Translations under genes and position numbers: made by a program
Assembly (NCBI RefSeq): GCF_000003815.2
Contig: NC_049993.1
Span: 16,386,897 to 16,450,896 of the forward strand
DNA from: Branchiostoma floridae
Lineage: Eukaryota; Chordata; Leptocardii; Amphioxiformes; Branchiostomatidae
DNA length: 64,000 bases
Reading direction: 5' to 3'
Part shown: piece after piece, positions 12,628 to 26,901 of the stretch
How the letters are laid out: every line of letters starts with the position of its first letter
How positions within the stretch are numbered: position 1 is the first letter of the stretch
Notes under the pieces: generated by a model
Told to the model about the DNA's origin: nothing
Database searches by the model: none
The model's input: the letters and a program-made list of their open reading frames with translations, nothing else

Positions 12628-13345
12628 TATTACTCTTTGTGGTGTTTCTAGAGCTGTATAGTACTGAGTTTTAAGTTCCGGTACAAGTTCCTTTACCCTG
12701 TTGGCAATCATACTATATACAGGTAATTTGTTGTTTTGGGCTAGTCATATTCGCTTGGTTTTTGGGCCTGCTTAATCTATGGTACAGGCAGGGTTAAGTG
12801 GTGGAGGCTTAGCTTTGTTCTGTTTTGAATTCAGTATCGTTTGTTGCATTTTGTCGCGGCAAATATATGATGAAATTCCCCTTCTAAGCAACTGCTCATT
12901 GGTTTGCGGGGATGTTTGCTGGGTGTTTGCTCTGACTACAACAGCTTCTGAACTTTTCAAAGCTTCCATTGCCAGCAGCTTGCCATCTATAAATGGGATT
13001 GACAAGGACATTTTTCATAGTAAATTGTGCTGTTAAATTTGGCTTAGATACTACAGGAGATTTAGGTTTGGGTTGGATGGATTGAATGAAAATATCATAC
13101 CACCCTGGGGACTAACTGTTGCTGCTGCATGGGGGCTACCACTATTCATATTGTCTAATGTCTATGGAACTACAGATAAAAGTATCATTGGTCAAATTAT
13201 GCAAGTAACATTCCGATGTCAAGTGAATAACACCCCAGAAATAAATCTTTAATGAATATCATTGGAAGAACACAAACCAAGGAGACTTAGCAGCTGCATT
13301 GGGTCAGTACATTGAAATAGGAAGATATTAGTATATCATGTGACA
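12628..13345. other. Left flank of the giant transposon, no gene seen
   Basis: About 700 bp between the 841-bp duplication and the target duplication at 13346. No splice-supported exon, RNA gene or clear repeat was recognised. Confidence 0.4.
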
Positions 13346-13352
13346 GAGTAAC

Positions 13353-13514
13353 CACCCGTTTCTGGTATACTTAGCCGATAGTATCGTTAAGTGGGAGTCA
13401 TTCTAAGCCGATAGTATCGCATAAGATCGAGCCTTTCGACCGTCAACGGGAAGTTCTTTACGATAATATCGAAGTCAACGTAAGTCTGAAGAAGTCTCGC
13501 GCGGTGCGTGCCGG
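13353..13514 (+). repeat. Left TIR of the KDZ transposon (138 bp + 24 bp)
   Basis: 13353-13490 pairs with 46348-46485 (one mismatch seen, near 13426). The next 24 bp, to 13514, pair with 44931-44954, because a nested element splits the right TIR. Three near-palindromes CGATA-N-TATCG sit at 13376-13386, 13409-13419 and 13461-13471. They are good candidates for transposase-binding sites. Confidence 0.93.
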
Positions 13515-16108
13515 TATGGGACGGGGTCATCCCAGCTGCGGCAGTACCTCCTAGCTGGTGCGTCGGCCATTTTCACGTAGTGTTTACTCGCTGACAAAGG
13601 TTCGTCTTTAATATCTAACATTTGTTATGATTTACCCGTAATCTACACGGGGAGATGGCATATTTGTCTATCGTGTGTTTTCTGCCACCAACAAACCGCC
13701 AAGTGCGGCGCATGATATACCGTTAATGTTAACGTTTAACGTAAGTTACAGTATCACCTTGGCCAAGGACGTTATACAATTCACACGGTGTGTGTATGAG
13801 ACAGTTAAAATGACATTGAAATAAGCCCAGGTGTGGCTGGACAGACTAGAATTGGGTGATAACTTAATTGGCCTCAGGTTTCATATTCTCCTTCTTTATT
13901 AGATTACATTCCAAAGTAAACGTAACTGTGGGGTGTAAAGTTAACCTTGACCTCACAAAGCGTTTCGAAAACAGAGTTGCAAAATGATCATTATGCAAAT
14001 AACATCTCCACTTCCCTGATTTTTTTTTAAAGTTGGATACGGTATGGAAAATTTATTTTCAAGGACTCACAGTCCTATGTCAACAGGCCAGGTGTATCTT
14101 GACTATAGTAGAAACAACTTGTTTAAACACATACCAACGTGATGGTGATTATGTAGCTTTTAATTTTTGTTTGTTGTTGTCCTTGTATTATTTTGCTAGA
14201 CACCAGCTTCATGGTGCTTGATTTATATACTCATATGCAAACTCTAGCCCCAGACTATTATATATAGAGAGGTTCATTTTATAACCTGCATGCTATGGTC
14301 CAAGTAACAATGTATTACTGACATACAACTGTTTGTTTGTTATTCTGAACAAGGTCTGAGGTTTTATGTATTACCAGGCATTGTTCTGAAGATTGAAAGA
14401 AAGATTAAGAAGAATATTAAGTTTGTTTCTTTCTTAAGTTTGGTGAATGTGTATTGTACGAGAATAAATGACTGTACCATTCTATAATTAAGGATTAATG
14501 ACCCGGCCCAAGGTGTATATGGTGTCATAGTAACGCCTTGGCCTTTGCTATAACCACCGAATAAAACCACAGAGTGAGCGAAGCAAACAAGGTGGTTTGA
14601 TGAGGTGTAGCTATTATCATATACCCGAAAATTGCAAACTCCTGTATGACGCATAGATCCGTTGGTACGTGTGAATTGCTTTGTCAAATTTCTGAGAATT
14701 TACATCTGTTGGTACACATATTTGTAAGGAGACTCGGAGCCGCCGTTTGAATCAGAATCACTAGCTCCTGAGTTTGATACTCGCCATGCACGGCCCCGGG
14801 CATGACGGTGGAGTGACACCCACCGAGCCTCTCGGCTAATCTGTCAAAAAGGGTGCACAAAACACCAGATTTGGTGCTCCACTGCGTCAACATCTGCAAA
14901 CTTGCCACTAAGACCCACAAATTTTGTTTTTTTACACCTTTATTCAATACTTCCAACCAATGTGGATTGCCTACTTCAAATATCTTGTGTAGAATTGATT
15001 TTTAAGCATGCTTTAAGCTTGGTATGGCCTGATTTTTGTGCCTGCCTTATATATATTAGCTTACACAACAGCCTAATCTTTCTGATTTGTCACTCCTTGA
15101 CTCAAAATAACAAATTAAAGAAATCCAATTGTAGTGGCTAATAGAGAAGACCTAAAAACTACCAAAATCTTAAGAGCATCTGATGTGTGGATGTATAATG
15201 TATTGGAATAGTAGTCATGTTCACTACTACTGTGTTCATCAGCCAGTGATATTATCCCTGCAATAACGTTAACAGTTACTGACTGTATCCTCACCTAAGT
15301 ATATGTTAGGTGGGACATTTTGCCCTGTTCCTTTCCCTGGAAGAAAATTGGATTATTTCCATGTTACCATGTACAAAGTAGCCACAAACAACCATTTTTG
15401 TGATGAAAATCCCCAAAAAATTTTGGAAGGCTTCATAGGTCTACAAGTTTAAAAATAAAAGATGACATGTTCCTGAGCATATATTTATTATATTTCTAAG
15501 CTATTCCATGATCAGATACTTAGGAGAAATATAGCATCTTAACTATCATGACAATTAAATTAAGAGCAAGTGATAGTGCACATATTCAAGGCAAAAATTA
15601 GCTAATGGCAGTAAAGCGTTCAACATTTAAGCCTGCATGGAAATGAGTGCCAGATGATTAAATGAAATAAAAGCTCCTTGATGAACCCCATAACAGGTTT
15701 TAGGTAACCCAGTTGTATATTTTTGGAGCTGACAAAAGCCAGATGGATACATGTGCCAAAAAAAGTGTATGAAAAGCAAAATACTAATGTCTGAGTTTAC
15801 AAGTTGTAAAGTGTGATGATTGTGGGAAATCTATAATGGCCAAGTAGAAATCATAGAAGCTTTGAACAGGAACACCTGATAAAATGTTTTGCATCACAGT
15901 GCCCCATACACTGCTTGTTCATATTGCAAATAGGAAATATGAATTAAGCACTACAAGATCATCTACAGTATAATTCTATTGCATGTGGCCTGTTTACATC
16001 CTTGCACAACTTTACATTTAATGTTTTATAGGATGTTGTTGGGTGTTATAATGGATGGTAGACAGTATTCAAATGTAAAGTGACCTCTTTCACCTTCTGA
16101 ACCTTCAG
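13515..16108. other. 5' region of the transposase gene
   Basis: No supported coding exon. The ATG at 16111 directly follows a plausible acceptor (CCTTCAG ending at 16108), so at least one non-coding exon probably lies upstream. It may be near 13515-13620, where GC content is locally high next to the TIR. The rest is AT-rich with no repeat I could delimit. Confidence 0.4.
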
Positions 16109-16110
16109 GT

Positions 16111-19100
16111 ATGGGAAAGAGAAAGTTTGAGGGCATCAGTTGCTCCAGGCCAAGGACGCCTAGATTCCCGATAACTTCATGCCGCCTGGATGGCTCTAAG
16201 GAGCATGGCTTCGTCTACCTGCCTGGTTCAAGTTCTGTTGAGGTACCTGGAACTGGGCCATCTCAGCAGCCAGAAGCATACTTGCCACCACCTGCTGATC
16301 CGGTTGAGCTGGACCAACCTACAACTGCATCAGTCTCATCAAATAGATATAGAGCAGAGAAAGAGAAAGAGCTGGCCAAGTGGGAGGAGCTGAGAGATCG
16401 TCTCCTGGAAACAGCCACACAGATGGCGGCACCAGCCAGCTACTTGTGTTCCATCTGCAGCAAAGAGGAAAGTTCCCCCATAAGCTGCGAGGAGTGTGGC
16501 CCAACTGTAACCTATTGCCCGGAGTGCTGTGTGAAATGTCACAGCACTCCATCACATCACCCAAAGCAATGGCTGGTATGTACATGCCTTTTGAAACTGG
16601 ATAAATCAAGATGGATTGAAACAGATATCCATTTGATACATATGTTTGACAAAAAATCAATTTGTGCTCATTTCAACTTAATTTGCATAGTCACTGATAC
16701 TTACATGTATTTTCAAAATAAGAAAAGCATTATTATGTACATTAAGAGTACTGATAAGGATGTTGATATTTTGCTTAGATAATGTTATGAGTTAATCCTA
16801 AAAAATCTGCTGGAATTTTGTGATAGAGGTACATGTACAGGGTCATGAAACACTAGTTGTGCATATGTTTTGTTTTTCTTTAGATTTAATTGTTACATCT
16901 TGCAGGTATGTTGCCATCAGTATTGATATGTATGTACTGTCATATAATGTTTTTGCTAACTGCTAGTCATTACCAGCTATCCTAAGGGCTTGGAGTATGG
17001 ATCTTTTGTTGTTAACTGTGCATTTGGAAACTGTCAAAGCTGGAAGACTGAGGAAAGACATCTCTACTAGTAACTTCTAAGCCTCATATTGAGAGTTATT
17101 GACTGAGAGTTTGCAAGAGTGATGTTTTTAAAATTTCCATAGGATGTTACCACATTTAGTGGGTGAGAATGGGTGCATAGAAATTTAAGCTTTACACAGC
17201 ATACCATTTTATTTCTTATTCCAGGAGGACTATTACCAGTATGAACCTTTTGAACCTACCACCTCTGAGAACATCATCCTAGAGAGACCAGACCACAAGG
17301 ACTGTGCTAACAGAATACTGAAGCCCTTCAATGTTTTCGACAGCACAGGTGCAGCAAACAGTTTCATTTGCCTTAGAAGTTCAGTTTTGGTACACTTCAA
17401 TTTCACCATATGAGTAACTTTCAATTGATGCAGTCTGACTGAAAGGACATTCAATTTTTGGCCATGCCTCGGGGGCGTGCCAAATTGTCTATTATTGTAT
17501 TCTGTCTGCAAAAATAATCTAGGAACTGTGAAATACATTTTACTTTTTTGGTTACACGCAAAATTGCAAGCGCAAGGACATGTATGGATGTTGGGCAAGC
17601 CGGGCACCCAACACCATCCTGCCAGCAGATAATCTTGTACAATACTGAGAAGTATTTCAATATGTTTGCTTTCTTGGTACACATTCTTACACTACTCTAA
17701 TGGGAATTCCAGTGGCACTGCCCAACACTACCTCTCTCAGGCTATCAAATCCAACATTACCTCCTTCATTGGAATTCCAACAATGCCTCTCTGGCCGGAA
17801 TTCCAACATTGCCACTGGAATGCCAACACTGCCACCATTTTATTTTTGGAAAATGAAAAAAAAAATGGACATTTGAATCTGTCAGAAGCAACTAATGAAA
17901 CTGGTGTGGCCTTATACTGCTATTTCTAATCTGATCTCTAAGAAGCAGGTGTGTAACTATCATGATTAAAACAAACCTCCAGACTAACGTTTTGACAAAA
18001 GTGTACTCGTGTGCCCTTAACCTAAAAGACTTACTAGTAGGTGCAGCAACCAGCTAAGGCAATAACTTGATGTTATTATTGCAATATGAAAGCAATAGCA
18101 AAATCCAAGCTTTGGACATAATGTGACAATACAGTTTTGACACAGATGAGGGGATTTGGAGCATTTTCATCTAATAGATTTTTTACCTACAAACAGGTGA
18201 TAGGCACATTGGGTGTGCTTTATGGACATTATCATCAACAAAAAGTATAAATTTGTATGTGATATTAAGTTAGGCCAGGACTTCAGTCTAACCATATCAC
18301 TGCTATGTTTAACCCGTTTTCAGGTCGACACTCCTTCTGGAGAGTTTATGTATGCTCCCACGAGGAAGAGGCCTGCACCCTTCTTCGCTTTGGGCTGTGG
18401 GCAGCCAGCGCTGATAGACCCCAAACGGCATTTTCGACATCTTTGCTAGAGTGGCTAACTGCACTGACGTTGGAGTGTCAAGTGTCTGTGCTAGGGTTTT
18501 GTAACGCCTTGCGGTGGAGGCATAATCTTTCAGTACCTGAGGTAAAAGATCATTTTGAATGTGTTTGGGCAGGTCAGGTTACATATTACACATATGAAGG
18601 TAACTGATTATCTGTGTTTCATATTGAAATTCACTTTCATCACTGCCTTTGGCTCTGTTTCTTATTTTTTACCGTACAGAGAATTCATGATGTGTTTTCA
18701 CCATATTGTACAGAAGAGGTTCGTCGTACATGTTCTTATACCTGAATTAGACCATACCATTGGATTGAGTGTTAAAATGCGCGCCTCTTATGTCCGCAAA
18801 TCCAATTAACATCAAAATCAAACGGGTACAATGATAATCATTGAATTTCAAATTGCAATGACCCAATATCTGTTACAAGCCCCTTTGAGCGACAAAATAA
18901 TGACCACAGCAATCAGGACACAGAAATGTAATAGAATGGCTCATTGGAAACTAATGACCGTAATACGCAACTTTACATCTCAGATCCTTTTTGTATCAGG
19001 TGGGGGTGATGAAAGGGAATTTATCATGCACCTGAACAAACATCTTGATACCCAATTATTTTTTGGGCCCAGACTCTTTTAGAGTACATTATCGGATTAG

Positions 19101-22100
19101 TACAGGACCTTATCCAAAACAAGATTTTAAAGAACCTAAACATCCATAAGATGATGTTACAGTAACATAATGTAATTCTCTGTAAGATAAAGTTATATAA
19201 TCATCTGCTTGGTATATCCACATATAATGATGGTGACATTTAAATACACCATGAAAATGTGGTGACACATATATAGCAAACATTGCTATCCATGATATAA
19301 CTAATGCACAACTTAAATTAAAGCACTCGCACACCTTAGTTCTGCATTATAGTTTGTCAGTCATTCATGGGCATTACTTGCAAATGGTATATGGGGTTCT
19401 TCATCCAAACAGTCATATATATGGGATGTTAGCACTGATGTGTGAAGCATTGCAGTGACAGCTTTCTATTCTCTGTAAGGTAAACCTTTTGTACAAGGCG
19501 TTGATTGGGGAACCAATGGCAGAGTTCCACCACTACATACATAGGAAGAGGACTCTGCAGCATCTTTGCTCACAAGCAGGCAGTGGGACTGAATGCCCTG
19601 CCTGTCCAAAGGTTAGGACTTTTTTCCATGCATTTCAAATGTCTATAACAGTGTAAAGAACTGTATGATTGTCTTTTCCACAGCAAACCGATGTATTTTT
19701 CTGTGCTTATTCTATACCTAACCCTCATCTATTAATAAATATTTATACTTTTTCTAAATTGTTACTTTTTTACAAAACTTTTTCTAAACAATAGGATGAT
19801 GGGAATCTGATGGTGTCGCTTGATGCGAACTTCGGCCTTGTGCGAAAAAGGACCGCAGGTAGCAGTTCAAGAGCACCGCTGCACAAGGACCTTTACTTCC
19901 TTGACGATGCCGCTGTACAGGACTTCATGTCCACCTACTCAGAGGAAGTTAAACCAGATGAGGTGATTGTGATGTCTACCTGTTTCATGTGACATTGATG
20001 ATGATGATGAATGGTTTATTACTATTATAATATTAGGGTAAAAAATAAACAAATATTAGAAGTGGCTGTTATTATCCTTTCATGCTTGCATCTTCATGTT
20101 CAAGATTAATGGTATGAAAATTAATTAATATATGTTTTACATATGATGTAGTCAGTAATGCACCTTACACTTACTCTCCAAGCAGAGGTTAGGCTAAGGC
20201 TGTGCAGATTATAATTGCTGACATGCCACTTACATTACTAAACCTGCAGTGGTCCACATAATTTTTCAAATGGATGAAAATATGTTTTTTTTCACCTGTC
20301 AAATGAAGGCTTCAAAGTTAAGTTTTCTGTGTTTAACAAAACTCAGATTGAAATGAAGAAAATGAGGAGTGCTCCTCCATGGTATCCTGTGTAGGTATGC
20401 ATAAAAGGTCTTTCCATCATTGCTGTGATAGATACAGTCATAGATTCACCCTTCAGTTTCCTGATGTACAGAAGTTAAGATATATTTTGATGTGTAGCCA
20501 ATGTGTCAGGAACTGTATTAAATGTTGCTTTATGCAGGATTGCAACAACTTTAAGGCTGGCAGCTCAGTCCGGTCTAAAGGGAGACAGGAAAAACTGCAT
20601 GTAACAGGGGTTTTCGGGGCGGTATGTCGCCACAGCATGCCATTGAAATTCCTCAATATGCATCACGGTGAAAGGTTTGGCTTAAGCTTTCCTTTATTTC
20701 AAAATCTGTTTTCTGTTCTGCTTAATGTTTGTTTGGATGATAATGTTTTGGTAAGAGATATGGTAATGGCCATTACATGTCAAGCACTGATGGGCATACG
20801 AGGTCCAGAGTCTAGCAATTTAATGGCAATGATACAGTCAGAATTTCGTCTGTTGAAGAGGTTTGATTCATATCTATGGTTCAATATATATGTCATGTTT
20901 TGTTATAGATAATCAGTGTAGTCAGTTATTCTTCACCAGACTTCTACACTGGCTGACATATTACATCATTACTTGGCCAGACTAGGAGAATACCATACGA
21001 TTGTAACTCAGTAAATCGAGACTTAACATGGCTTTTATTGACCATATAGATATAGCAACTCCTGTATTCTGATTCAACTGTTTTTCAGTCAATGGTAAGT
21101 CTGGTAGAGACTAGTAAGTTCTTTTTAACCCTGCAATTTTGTAAACCCTTTTGATTTTTTTGGTCTTGATGTAGGCTGGGATATCCTGTATACATGATAC
21201 AGCAGCTTCTGTCGTCAGTCCAACCAGGGACTAATGTAAAACTGCTTGTCATGTATGACATCGCATGCATCATGACATCTCATCTACGTGTGAGTGACCT
21301 CATTCTTAAACATAGCTTTCATCGTGTCTTTTTCTTGTGCATACTAATGTGATTGAGATTTCCAATCTAGCCGGGCAAAATTGTGGATTTTTTCATCTGT
21401 CACTGCATGGGTATATTGTCTGGCATTGCAGACACAGCATCAGCAGGAATAGTTGTTTGATTATGAGAAAGAATTGTATTTTTTTTGAATGGTGTATATT
21501 TTGCTGAATTAAGTCCAAAACTGTTGTATATCATTGTTACATTTTGAGCATCATATGCAACTGTTCTTATAATTTTTCTTTTTTTTTTCTATTAGAATGC
21601 AGGTATGGATGAAATGTTGGACAGCGTCAAATTTGCCATTCCGATATTTCACTGCTATGGACATAAGGCTTCTTGTCAGGTACAACTTAACATTATCAGC
21701 AATATTTCCATGTGAGATCGCATAGCGGAGTGGCAGCATCTTTGTGCATTCATTTAATTTTTCATTTCAATGATTTGCATCTTGTAAATGACATTTGGCA
21801 ATGCAGTAATCTACTAAATCAACACAAAATGCAAAATAAAGAATTCTTAATTTTCTTGAGCATTTTCTTGAGACTTTTCAACCAAACTTCTACTAAGTAT
21901 AAGAAAATGAGTGCTCTAATGTGCAATTAATTCAATCTTTTATTACATTACCTGCACCCGAGTGCAGGCATGGTGTCAGCAAAAGTGTAGTGAGTTACTG
22001 TGATGTTAACTTTCCAATTATGACAATTTGGATAATAGGTCCTCTACAGCCCTAGACGCTTGGAGGGATTTGGCCTGACTGATGGGGAATGTGTTGAGAG

Positions 22101-25100
22101 GCTGTGGTCATTCCTGCGGAGATTTAGCTCGATTACCAAAGAAATGACCCCCAGTCACCGCACAGACCTCCTGACAGATGCTTTGCTACATTATGCCAGG
22201 AGGAAAGTTTCAGATATGCGTAAGTTTTAGCCATCTATATACAAAAATGTTGATGATATTACAATAAGATTCGTCTTCAGACCACAATTAGTTTTACATA
22301 ATACGATGATGGCTACTGGTATGGCGAAAAATGTCTACCGGTACATGTCTTTTGTACATACTATAATGGCTATTGGTATTGAGAAAAACATTTACATACA
22401 TCACGCAGTCAGATGCTCACTTGAAGTCACTGTGACTTAAGTTGCAAATATGACAAAATTGAGATACCCATACTTGTCATAAACCATGAAGCCGTAGAAT
22501 TGTTAGAGGCGGGGAATACTGGTTATCCACAGATCAGCAACCACCTTACACGGTTGTCATTTGTTTTTATCACCTTTGTTACACTTAATATCTACTCTCT
22601 GAACCAAAGTTGAGAATCTACAGTAATTTAAGTTGCTTGTTAAATTCCCTGATTGTGTACCGGTGCATCAGGGATGAAGCAAGGGGAGATTGGGAATATT
22701 ATCAGTGGAACTCACAGTTTTACTAATTTGTTTGTGTTACGTGAATCCCTGTAATTCTACAGCCATGAGCATCATGCAGTCGTTTGACAAGGCTGTGGCA
22801 ACACACAACATGGCAGAAAATGAAATTGCAACTCTTCTGAACCAGTCTCAAGGTACAGTGTATTCTTTTTACAACAATTGAGTTTTGGCAAGAGGGATGT
22901 CAAGCTTGTTTGCTCCAATCAGGTATCTGCTATGGACTAGACTCCATATTGCAGTCTTCGGAACGGGGCCTTTTTTTTTGGGGGGGGGTGTTGGTCCGCG
23001 ATTTTCAACGTTGGCTATGTTCTCTTGTGCTGGGAAAGGGAGTTTGACGAGGAAGGGAGTTTGCTGTGGAAGGGAGTTTGCCGTGATAGCCAGTTTCCGC
23101 CGTCTCTGCAGGGAAAATCGCGGACCCCCCCCCCCCCCCCCAAAAAAAACAGCCACGTTCCTACATTATACTGGTTTGTGAATGTTACACTCCCATACAT
23201 ATACTAGCATAGAGTAAATGAACAATACTAAATAGCTTGAGCCAACTACTTTTGTTAGAAATAGGGTTCCTGGCATTCCTGTCAGAGCTGACATAATGAA
23301 AAATAATTGAAAGTAAAAACATAATATTTTGTCTAATATAAAAAGAAATAAGACTAGCTGACAGTGATAAGGAAATGGAGTAATAATCAGCTCAACATTG
23401 CTTCCAAAGCTGTTTGCTGCTAACATATACCAAATGTCATATTGACAGTGGCAGTGACTGAAGAGGATGTGGAGATGTGGAGACAAGCTGAGATCGACAC
23501 CATCACTGCAAGAAATAAAGAAAAGCCAAGCTGTAAGGACTCTGCTTTGCCTGCCATTTGAAATTTGTTAAGTAGTTAACTGAAACGGTTACAGTGATGT
23601 TGAATTCTGAGTGGAGATTGTTGACAACAGCTGGTTGAGATGTTATAACGTTGCTTCTGGAATATGGGTTTCAGTTTATTAACTACTGTAACTGTAACAG
23701 TATAACATATGGTCAGAGTATTAGATTTCATTGATAGTTAACATTACATTGTAGCAGAGGAACACTGATTTCCTACATAATATTAACTTGGTTGATCTCA
23801 TCTATTCCAGCCACAGTGAGACAATGGAAGAAGGCATATGTCTTAAACTTGTCTGCCTTTGTATCATTAAGGTAAGTAGATCAGAAATGGCATAGCTAAT
23901 GTATAATAATGACTACGCTGTTATAAAGACAAAATCAATATTTTCAGTGGAACATGCTTGTAAATCATACAAACTATAACTGTCATTGATCATTCAGTCA
24001 AAGTAGTGAGAACATCTGATGACAATTATGTACCCTTTGGAAATGGTCAGTGGTTAATGTGCCCGGATGTCTATTCAACAGAGAGGAGATTCAGTCTTGC
24101 AGAGATGGAAGTCTTCGTACAGCACTGTTGGCTCGCTACAGGGAGTAAGTGCAACATTTTCTTTCCTATCATGATGACCTAAGTGGTAGCTCTTTTTTGG
24201 CATTCTGATTCAATGTCATAAGGTATTGTCAACCTTATCATATACTTTATGTTATAGCAAAATGGTTATAGTGATCATTGATTTGTGAAAGGGTCCAATG
24301 AATGAGGAGTCATGATGGTTCACTTACCTTACCCTTAGACCTTAGGTCTTCCCGTGCCGTAACTAGACACATGTAATTGGGATAAGAATGTGCACATGTG
24401 CTCCTTTGGGCCTGAGAATAAAATTTTCCAACGGCAGTGGGGACTTTCTGGATTACCATTTATAGCCTGATGTTTGTGTGAGCTTTGACTGAAATATTGG
24501 AATGCAGAAGGTAAAAATGGCATAGATGAACATAATTAGATAGTAAATCTATAGATTTAATGACTAAATTTGCATTATTGAATTAAGTTTACATTACCTT
24601 AGTATCAAATTTTACTACTTACATCGTGAAGTAGTGGATTAGGGTGAGAGAGTTGAGGACAACTAGACAGATGTAAAGACACAAATGTCAACTCCAAAAA
24701 AGTGGAAAAGAATAGTTGTTAAATGTGCAATTACATAGGATTTTTAGGTGCATAATAATAGTGCTTTCTTTTCATGTTACACGAAAACACAGTATTCACT
24801 AAACATTGTCCTGTTCTTATACTTAAAGGTGTCTAACTTATTTTTCAGATTGGAGAAAAAGCTCACTGACACAGAGGGCATTAGGGGCATCAGTCGCTGG
24901 AAAGAGGATAGTGAAGAGTACAGGGCAACGATCCTCCATGTTGACACGGAGGAGAGAAAGCTGGTCTTGGAAAAGCTGTGGAGGGAAGCGTCGGAGAGAA
25001 CCTTCTTGTTGTCTTTGAAGAGGAAATATCCAGGTTTGTTAAAATAATGCTGAATGGGCATAAGCCCCAGTATGACAGTGTATACAATCTGTGTCCATTT

Positions 25101-26901
25101 CCTTGAACAAAGCTCTGATCTCTTTCCAATGGTTTTGATCATCACATTTGCTTAAGACTTTTTTTTATTGAACATCTTTAATCACTTTTTGTTTAGATGG
25201 GCAGGCTATAGCTACCAAGTTGTCCCGGCAAATCAAAACCATCAACAATAAGATTCAGAAGTCCATCAAGAAATACCAGAACATTGCAAGAACTCCCCAG
25301 GACCCCATCAGATTCCCTCAGACGATTGACTTTGTGGATGCCTGCAACCCAACATGGCAGTATTACTCACAATTAGATGTGTTGGTAAGTTGTCTGAATC
25401 AGAGTCTATACTTTAAAATAGTGTAGACAATATAAGTCATAGAATATCACTTGTGCAGCTTAGGACCATTAAGCTCTCTATATTTGAGCTGTGTCATTGA
25501 TACTTTTCTGTCCTATTTTTTCTGCAGGCAGAAGGAGACATTCCACGGTCACTGAGAAGGCAAGCAATTGATGCCCTTTGCCTTAAGAAGAGGGCTGAGG
25601 AGGAGAAAGGCTTAGCGCTGAAGGAGATGCAGCAGTTCGTTGTGACTAAGATAAAGGAACATGCTATATTGTTAGAGTCCATACAGTCATTCAAAACTGT
25701 TGCCAATCTTGGTGCCATATCGCTGCTCATGTCCAAGCTTGACAACGTACAAACAGAGCTTCTGTTTGCGCACACTCTGTTTAGCAGTAGAAACATCAGT
25801 GGCCTCATGCTCCCTGATCTTCCTCCAAGAGATTCTGCACATGTCTCCTCAGCTGTCAGTGTCAGTGTGGAAGATATTAATGGAATGAAAGATTTGAACA
25901 TGACAGAAGATGGTGTAGAATCAGATGATGAAGATGAGGAGGAGGATGCAGAAGCTATCTTACGCAGGTTTATCATTGTTGAAGAATCAGAAAGCTCATA
26001 TAGCACATGGTGAGTGTATGGTGAGTTTATGGTTTATGTGCCTGGTAACATATGAATGCAGACATTTGTAGAAAAAGCTGAATCCTGTATAATGTTAATA
26101 TTGATTTTGTTCCATTTATCTTTGATCTTATCAATTTAGATTTGTCATGTCAATTGTACAAGTTTAAGAGAACTTACGACGTAGGACATAGCTACGTTGA
26201 CTTTAAATGCTTTTCTAAAAATGGAGTGGGTGGCAGTAATAGGTATGCTATTAATAACTGCAAGTGTTCTTCGAAGCATGAAAGATTGAACAAGTTAGCA
26301 GAGCACTTTCTAATGTTCTGTGTTCTATCAAATATTATATTTAACTTAGCTTTAGATTCTAAGTTGGCTACAAGGAACAGTGTTACTTAGTGTAATTGTA
26401 GATGTGTGTTTCAGATGCGATACTTTTAGGTACATGTATATGAGCAATTCCTGATGAATTGATTTTCAAAAAAATAATCTCATGTTCCTGTTGTAGTCCT
26501 TTTCAGCTTAAACTGTACTGACATGTGTGAGAGATGTCCGTGTCAGAGACCTATGTTTGAGACCTAGTGTGAGTCTTTGGAATTGCAAAGCTGACTCAAT
26601 TACATGATGATGGTGATAATAAGGACAGAAAATTGATAGTTTAAGCTTTTATTTGGACTTGCTTCATTTTTTCCGTATCAGTTCATTACATAACTGTAAT
26701 TAATGAATTTTCATGTTTTTACATATGTACACAAAAATAGTTGCAAACATAAAGGTGAAATTGTATACAAAAAGACTTAAACTTGTGTTTTTTTCCAAAT
26801 ATTTGATCGCTTTTGCCATCAGCGCACATGAGATGACAGCAGATGAGAAGCTGATTATGCAATGGATTACCTGCTTCTACCTGCAGATGGCAGAGTTATA
26901 A
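16111..26901 (+). CDS. KDZ-superfamily transposase, 17 coding exons, 951 aa
   Basis: Exons: 16111-16575, 17225-17348, 18324-18541, 19480-19611, 19795-19962, 20538-20674, 21175-21289, 21596-21679, 22039-22219, 22763-22852, 23449-23532, 23811-23871, 24082-24144, 24849-25033, 25197-25384, 25528-26009 and 26823-26901. All phases join, giving 951 codons plus TAA. Residues ~110-150 form a Cys/His cluster (CSICSKEESSPISCEECG). Exon 3 (GRHSFWRVYVCSH, LLRFGLWAASADRPQTAFS) matches the CxC module next to KDZ domains, and exon 4 ends with CPACPK. The RNase H-fold core has VSLDANFGL (D323), DCNNFKAG, GAVCRHSMPLKF, VMYDIAC (D443), FHCYGHKASCQ and GFGLTDGECVERLWS (E498/E501), the KDZ order, so a DDE triad is present. 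The C-terminus is coiled-coil-rich with an acidic tract (~896-909). It would cut and join element ends in the nucleus. No inactivating lesion was seen. If the last intron is retained, translation stops at 26013. Confidence 0.9.
22950..23160. repeat. MITE with homopolymer-flanked inverted ends
   Basis: Lies in the transposase intron between exons 22763-22852 and 23449-23532. Inverted ends GGTCCGCGATTTTC (22993-23006) and GAAAATCGCGGACC (23113-23126) are bordered by T9G9 on the left and C15A8 on the right. The interior repeats GGAAGGGAGTTTG three times. A related copy in the opposite orientation is at about 55405-55520. Confidence 0.65.

Noticed and set aside
22869-23181. 98-aa and 95-aa ORFs with poly-Gly/poly-Pro
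   Set aside because: Homopolymer G/C tracts of a MITE read in frame.
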